From assembly GCF_017942085.1 (NCBI RefSeq), contig NZ_JAGKSP010000007.1, forward strand, positions 1 through 64,000: a stretch of 64,000 nt of DNA, given 5' to 3'. The notes under the pieces are model-generated. The model was not told the DNA's origin and did no database searches. It saw only the letters and a list, made by a program, of their open reading frames with translations. Below are positions 59,954 through 64,000 of the stretch, piece after piece. A program made the translations under genes and the position numbers. The DNA comes from Paenibacillus lignilyticus (GTDB lineage: Bacteria; Bacillota; Bacilli; Paenibacillales; Paenibacillaceae). Every line of letters begins with the position of its first letter. Position 1 is the stretch's first letter.

Positions 59954-62032
59954 ATGAATAAGAGAACAGAGAGCGGCTATGCATGCTGGCTTGATTATCG
60001 GCTTATCCCTAATGAACCATTACGAAGCGCATATAGGAAGCGCTGCTCGCAGCTGGTGATGATAGGAGATTCGCCTCTGCTGCAAGCGGCACGCAGAGAG
60101 TTGAACCTTGCGCTAGGTGTGATGCTTGGTGAAGCGCCCGTAGAGGCGGAGGAAGATGCCGGTGCCGAGCTGAGCTTGCCGGTCCTTGTGGTCGGTACAA
60201 TCGGCAGCTCTCAGCTGCTGAACCCGCTGGCAAGTCTCTATCATTTCGATGAGCTTGGCGAGGAAGGTTATGTTATCCACGGATCCGGTTCTGACGATAA
60301 TCGGATCTATCTGTCGGCTGATGCGGATAAAGGCGTGCTGTATGCGGTGTTCCATTTTATCCGGCTGCTGCAAACCGGGGCGAGCATCGAGCAGCTCGCC
60401 ATTCGCGAGCTGCCGAGCAATGGTCTGCGCATGATTAACCATTGGGATAATATGGACGGATCGATTGAGCGCGGGTATGCCGGGAGAAGTATTTTCTTCC
60501 ATGAGGGTCGCTTTATTGAGGATCAAGAGCGTGTGCGGGACTATGCACGGCTGCTGGCATCCGGAGGCATTAATGCGCTTACGATTAATAACGTTAATGT
60601 GCACAGCCAAGAATCGAAGCTTATTACCGACGAGTTTCTGCCGGATGTAGCGAAGACGGCGGCTATCTTCCGCGAGTACGGCATTCGCCTCTACTTGAGC
60701 GTTAATTATGCGAGTCCGATGGAGCTTGGCGGACTATCCACGGCGGATCCGCTTGCGCCGGAGGTAGCGGAATGGTGGCATGGGGCGGCTAAGAACATTT
60801 ACCGCTACATTCCGGATTTCGGCGGCTTTGTGGTGAAGGCCGATTCCGAATTCAGACCGGGCCCGTTTACGTATGGACGGAATCATGCGGACGGCGCTAA
60901 CATGCTGGCAGATGCGCTGGCACCATTCGGCGGCGAAGTGATATGGCGTTGTTTCGTCTATAACTGCCTGCAGAATTGGCGAGATCGCATTACGGATCGT
61001 GCTCGTGCGGCGTATGACCACTTTATGCCGCTGGACGGAACGTTCCGGGATAATGTCATGCTGCAGATTAAGAATGGGCCGATGGATTTTCAAGTACGTG
61101 AGCCGGTGTCACCGTTGTTTGGCGGGCTGAAGGAAACGAACCAGCTGCTTGAGCTGCAAATTACGCAGGAGTATACCGGCCAGCAAAAGCATCTCTGTTT
61201 CTTGGTGCCGCAGTGGAAGGAAGTTTTCGACTTTGATACCCATGCACAAGGAGAAGGATCTACCGTTGCGGAAGTAGCTAGCGGGAGGCTGTTTGGCAGG
61301 GCGCGCGGCGGCGTAGCGGCAGTTGCGAATATCGGGGATGACGCGAGCTGGAGCGGGCATATTTTGGCACAGGCGAATTGGTATGGTTATGCTAGGTTGG
61401 CATGGAATCCGAAGTTAAGCGCGGAGCAAATTGCTCGGGAATGGATTGCGATGACGTTCGGGTTGGATTCGGCGGTGGAGCGCGTCTTGCTTGGCATGCT
61501 GCTAAGCTCGTACCGCATTTACGAGGACTATACGGCTCCGCTTGGCGTAGGCTGGATGGTCAATCCGAATCATCATTATGGCCCTAACGTGGACGGCTAT
61601 GAATATTCCAAATGGGGTACGTACCATTATGCGGATTGCCATGGGATGGGCGTTGATCGTACCGTGCGAAGCGGAACCGGTTACGCGGGGCAATATCATT
61701 CTCCGGTGGCGGAGCGGTACGAATCGACGGCGTTATGCCCGGATGAGCTTCTGTTGTTCTTCCAACATGTCCCGTATACCCATCGGCTTAAGAGCGGCAA
61801 GACGGTCATTCAGCATATTTACGATACGCATTTCGAAGGTGCGGAGCGCGCGGCGCAGCTGGCAGAGCAGTGGAAATCGCTGGCCTCACTGGTCGACAGC
61901 GCGCGGTTCGGGCAGGTGCTTGATCGACTCGCCCACCAAGCAGAGCATGCGGAAGAATGGCGCGATTGCATTAATACGTATTTTTATCGGAAGTCGGGCA
62001 TTGCCGATGAACGGGGTCGGTTAATTTACTAG
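59954..62032 (+). CDS. aguA: Alpha-glucuronidase (GH67)
   Basis: A 692-residue cytoplasmic enzyme that removes (methyl)glucuronic acid from aldouronates. N-terminal beta domain (about 1-145), a TIM barrel with [20 protein letters not shown] near 156-175, the catalytic Glu in [20 protein letters not shown] near 293-312, the Asp/Glu region [20 protein letters not shown] near 357-376, and a helical C-terminus with [20 protein letters not shown]. Full family length. It follows rexA after 79 bp. The released glucuronate feeds the uxu genes downstream, and the xylo-oligosaccharide goes to Rex. Confidence 0.95.
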   Translation: MNKRTESGYACWLDYRLIPNEPLRSAYRKRCSQLVMIGDSPLLQAARRELNLALGVMLGEAPVEAEEDAGAELSLPVLVVGTIGSSQLLNPLASLYHFDELGEEGYVIHGSGSDDNRIYLSADADKGVLYAVFHFIRLLQTGASIEQLAIRELPSNGLRMINHWDNMDGSIERGYAGRSIFFHEGRFIEDQERVRDYARLLASGGINALTINNVNVHSQESKLITDEFLPDVAKTAAIFREYGIRLYLSVNYASPMELGGLSTADPLAPEVAEWWHGAAKNIYRYIPDFGGFVVKADSEFRPGPFTYGRNHADGANMLADALAPFGGEVIWRCFVYNCLQNWRDRITDRARAAYDHFMPLDGTFRDNVMLQIKNGPMDFQVREPVSPLFGGLKETNQLLELQITQEYTGQQKHLCFLVPQWKEVFDFDTHAQGEGSTVAEVASGRLFGRARGGVAAVANIGDDASWSGHILAQANWYGYARLAWNPKLSAEQIAREWIAMTFGLDSAVERVLLGMLLSSYRIYEDYTAPLGVGWMVNPNHHYGPNVDGYEYSKWGTYHYADCHGMGVDRTVRSGTGYAGQYHSPVAERYESTALCPDELLLFFQHVPYTHRLKSGKTVIQHIYDTHFEGAERAAQLAEQWKSLASLVDSARFGQVLDRLAHQAEHAEEWRDCINTYFYRKSGIADERGRLIY

Positions 62033-62063
62033 TTTTTGGTAGAAGCGCTGGAGCTGCAGGGAT

Positions 62064-62360
62064 CAGGGATGTGCCTTCGGTAAGTAGACTCAATGGCACA
62101 TTGTCTCTCCGGCACGATTCCTGTCTCATTTTCGCAGCTTTATTTAAGTAAAGACTTAAATAATAAACCTCTAGAGAAGGGGAGGGAAGCGGGATGTGCC
62201 TTCGGTAAGTAGACTCAATGGCACATTGTCTCTCCGGCACGATTCCTGTCTCATTTTCGCAGCTTTATTTAAGTAAAGACTTAAATAGTAAACCTCTGAA
62301 GAGAAGGGAGAGGGAAGCGGGATGTGCCTTTATTAAGTAAAGACTTAAATAATAAACGAC
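62064..62360 (+). repeat. 125-bp tandem repeat with ACTTAAATA dyads before uxuA
   Basis: Two nearly identical units (GTGCCTTCGG at 62071 and 62196) and a partial third (62324). Each ends in a dyad TATTTAAGT-AAAG-ACTTAAATA (62141-62162, 62266-62287; third copy 62331-62351 lacks one T). Each unit also begins with a TGTGCC/GGCACA hairpin. The short minus-strand frame across it is not called. It occupies the whole 352-bp gap between aguA and uxuA, so it may be an operator array or a mobile repeat. Confidence 0.85.
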
Positions 62361-62384
62361 TGAAGAGAAAGGGAGGGATCAGGG

Positions 62385-63461
62385 ATGAAAATGGTGTTTC
62401 GCTGGTATGGGACCGGCAATGATACGGTTACGTTGAAGCAGATTAAGCAAATTCCGGGTGTGGAAGGGATCGTCTGGGCGCTGCATGATATGCCTGCCGG
62501 TGAAGAGTGGCCGATGGATAAGATCCTGACCTACAAGGAGCAAGCGGATGCTTATGGCCTGCATTTGGAGGTCGTCGAAAGCGTCAATGTCCATGAGGAT
62601 ATCAAGCTGGGGCTGCCTTCCAGGGATGCTTATATTGATAATTATAAGAAGACGATCGAGAAGCTGGCCACGGTTGGGGTCAAAACGATCTGCTACAACT
62701 TTATGCCGGTGTTCGATTGGGTGCGGACGGAGCTGTTCAAGGAGCTGGAGGACGGCTCGACTGCGCTCTTCTATGAGAAAGCCAAGGTCGACAGCATGGA
62801 TCCCGGCGAGCTTGTAAACCGTATTGCCAATGAACTGGATTTCACGATGCCGGGCTGGGAGCCGGAGCGGCTGAAGCTGCTGGCGCCTTTATTTGAGCAA
62901 TACAAGCAGGTTTCGGCAGAAGATCTGTGGCGCAATCTGCAGTATTTTCTGGAGCAAATCATCCCGACCGCGGAGCGTCACGGCATCCAAATGGCCATTC
63001 ATCCCGATGATCCGCCTTGGCCGATCTTTGGATTGCCGCGCATTATTAACAGCCGGGAGAGCATCCGCAGGCTGCTTCAGCTTGTCGACAGCCCTTGCAA
63101 CGGCGTGACGCTGTGCAGCGGATCGCTTGGTGCTAATCCGGATAATGATATTGTGGCGATGGTGCATGAGTTTAAGGGCCGTATTCCATTCGCGCATATC
63201 CGGAATGTGCGCGTCTACGACAACGGGGATTTCATTGAAACCTCGCACCGGACTTCCGATGGCACGGTAGATATTGCAGGAATCGTACGAGCCTATCACG
63301 AAACGGGATTTACCGGTTATGCCCGTCCGGATCACGGCCGTCATATCTGGGACGAACCATGTAGGCCGGGTTATGGGCTGTATGATCGGGCGTTAGGCAT
63401 TATGTATTTGTGGGGCGTTTGGGATTCCATGCGCGCAGGCGAGGTGGCGAAACGAGCATGA
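62385..63461 (+). CDS. uxuA: Mannonate dehydratase
   Basis: A 358-residue enzyme that dehydrates D-mannonate to 2-keto-3-deoxygluconate in glucuronate catabolism. TIM-barrel motifs typical of Uxu[21 protein letters not shown] at the start, [18 protein letters not shown] near 103-120, [18 protein letters not shown] near 204-221, [12 protein letters not shown] near 245-256 and [20 protein letters not shown] near 312-331, which hold the metal-binding His, Cys and Asp residues. ATG follows GGGAGGGATCAGGG. It overlaps the next gene by 4 nt. It completes the route from the glucuronic acid released by AguA. Confidence 0.95.
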   Translation: MKMVFRWYGTGNDTVTLKQIKQIPGVEGIVWALHDMPAGEEWPMDKILTYKEQADAYGLHLEVVESVNVHEDIKLGLPSRDAYIDNYKKTIEKLATVGVKTICYNFMPVFDWVRTELFKELEDGSTALFYEKAKVDSMDPGELVNRIANELDFTMPGWEPERLKLLAPLFEQYKQVSAEDLWRNLQYFLEQIIPTAERHGIQMAIHPDDPPWPIFGLPRIINSRESIRRLLQLVDSPCNGVTLCSGSLGANPDNDIVAMVHEFKGRIPFAHIRNVRVYDNGDFIETSHRTSDGTVDIAGIVRAYHETGFTGYARPDHGRHIWDEPCRPGYGLYDRALGIMYLWGVWDSMRAGEVAKRA

Positions 63462-64000
63462 GCATACCCAAACACGAGCATTTGCAGGGTAAGGTAGCTG
63501 TGGTGACAGGTGGCAGCGGCGTCTTGTGTTCCGCGATGGCCAAGGAGTTGGCGCGGCAGGGAATGAAGGTGGCGATCCTTAACCGAACGGAGGAATCCGG
63601 CCGGAAAGTGGCAGAGGAGATTCGCGAGGAAGGGTATGAGGCGATAGCAGTTGTTTGCGACGTGCTCGATGCTGCTAGTGTAGATGCGGCGGCCGGCGTA
63701 GTCGAGGAGCAGCTGGGTTTGTGCCATCTGCTCATTAACGGTGCTGGAGGCAATCATCCCGAGGGCAGCACGACTAACGAGATTTTCAAAGCAGAGGATG
63801 TAGGAGCCGAGGGTATTCGCACCTTTTTCGATTTAACGGAGAAGGGCTTCGGATATGTGTTTGATTTGAACTTCAAAGGCACGCTGCTGCCGACGCAGGC
63901 TTTTGCGAAACAAATGCTTCATGTCGAGGGAGCGGCGATTATCAATATTTCGTCGATGAGCGCACCCAGCCCGATGACTAAAGTACCCGCTTACAGCGCG
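63458..64000 (+). CDS. uxuB: SDR-family D-mannonate oxidoreductase (fructuronate reductase), truncated by window end
   Basis: The first 181 residues of a short-chain dehydrogenase, open at the window edge. NAD-binding [12 protein letters not shown] near 18-29, [13 protein letters not shown] near 39-51, [10 protein letters not shown] near 69-78, the NAG-type motif [13 protein letters not shown] near 94-106, the catalytic Ser in [12 protein letters not shown] near 160-171 and the start of the Tyr motif (VPAYSA) at the edge. It is coupled to uxuA by ATGA, so it most likely reduces fructuronate to mannonate, as the Bacillus SDR-type UxuB does. The catalytic Lys lies beyond the window. Confidence 0.88.
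   Translation, partial: MSIPKHEHLQGKVAVVTGGSGVLCSAMAKELARQGMKVAILNRTEESGRKVAEEIREEGYEAIAVVCDVLDAASVDAAAGVVEEQLGLCHLLINGAGGNHPEGSTTNEIFKAEDVGAEGIRTFFDLTEKGFGYVFDLNFKGTLLPTQAFAKQMLHVEGAAIINISSMSAPSPMTKVPAYSA

Noticed and set aside
62064..62360. Possible CRISPR array
   Set aside because: Only two and a half long tandem units with near-identical contents throughout, no short repeats with unique spacers, and no cas genes. The same reasoning applies to 1-270.

Overview
The window looks like a chromosomal segment of a Paenibacillaceae species (Paenibacillus or Cohnella type). The signs are several YesM/YesN two-component pairs next to LplB/YtcP-type sugar permeases without an ATPase gene, large modular secreted glycosidases, an aldouronate/xylo-oligosaccharide operon, VanRS-type wall sensors, frequent TTG/GTG starts with strong GGAGG sites, and many palindrome-rich intergenic repeats. 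I see no rRNA, tRNA, CRISPR array, phage or transposase gene.

Layout. 1-7.6 kb: a palindromic tandem repeat, then a YesM/YesN pair divergent from a permease-permease-lipoprotein uptake operon. 7.6-9.1 kb: a CGNR zinc-finger regulator divergent from a Nim/PPOX-type flavoprotein. 9.1-15.4 kb: a Van-like wall cassette (VanS/VanR divergent from a signal-less VanY/VanXY-like peptidase, a VanT-type membrane acyltransferase, a Ddl-type ligase and a PLP racemase). 15.4-21.8 kb: an epoxide hydrolase, a DesK/NarL-type two-component pair, a hypothetical gene, then a 28-residue peptide, MsrAB, DinB and MsrB. 22.2-26.9 kb: an MhqR-type quinone/electrophile-stress cluster (MarR repressor, two DoxX copies, dioxygenase, hydrolase, flavin reductase, UPF0291) and a convergent nitroreductase. 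27.1-30.5 kb: xylulokinase and a GH32-like protein. 30.6-33.3 kb: a second VanY-VanR-VanS module. 33.8-39.6 kb: a GH30-ricin gene broken by one in-frame TAG, a DUF429 gene, and a four-module secreted glycosidase. 39.8-50.4 kb: a YesM/YesN/binding-protein operon without permeases, divergent from a complete CUT1-type operon ending in a DUF5107-TPR protein. 50.7-51.3 kb: a GNAT acetyltransferase. 51.5-64 kb: YesN/YesM, binding protein, two permeases, GH8 exo-oligoxylanase (Rex), GH67 alpha-glucuronidase, mannonate dehydratase and the start of an SDR mannonate oxidoreductase. This last block reads as import and intracellular breakdown of (methyl)glucuronoxylan fragments.

Regulation visible in the sequence. 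(i) A paired operator, GTAAC-N20-GTTAC (N21 in one copy), brackets the promoters of three unlinked stress genes (NimA-like, epoxide hydrolase, peptide/MsrAB); I could not assign a regulator. (ii) MhqR-like boxes (TATCTTTAATTCAAGATA) precede the MarR gene and both doxX copies. (iii) A shared TTAAGG-type direct repeat with 12-bp period lies before both vanY-like genes and ddl, which suggests that VanR-type regulators link the two wall modules. (iv) CcpA-like cre sites precede the sugar operons and the GH30 gene. Four families of intergenic repeats (GAGAGT palindromes, GTTGCA palindromes, a GC-rich structured block at 21.9 kb, and a 125-bp tandem repeat before uxuA) are not explained by genes.

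Limits: all assignments come from reading the sequence by eye. Substrates of the sugar transporters, the amino-acid specificity of the ligase and racemase, and all regulator-operator pairings are inferences.
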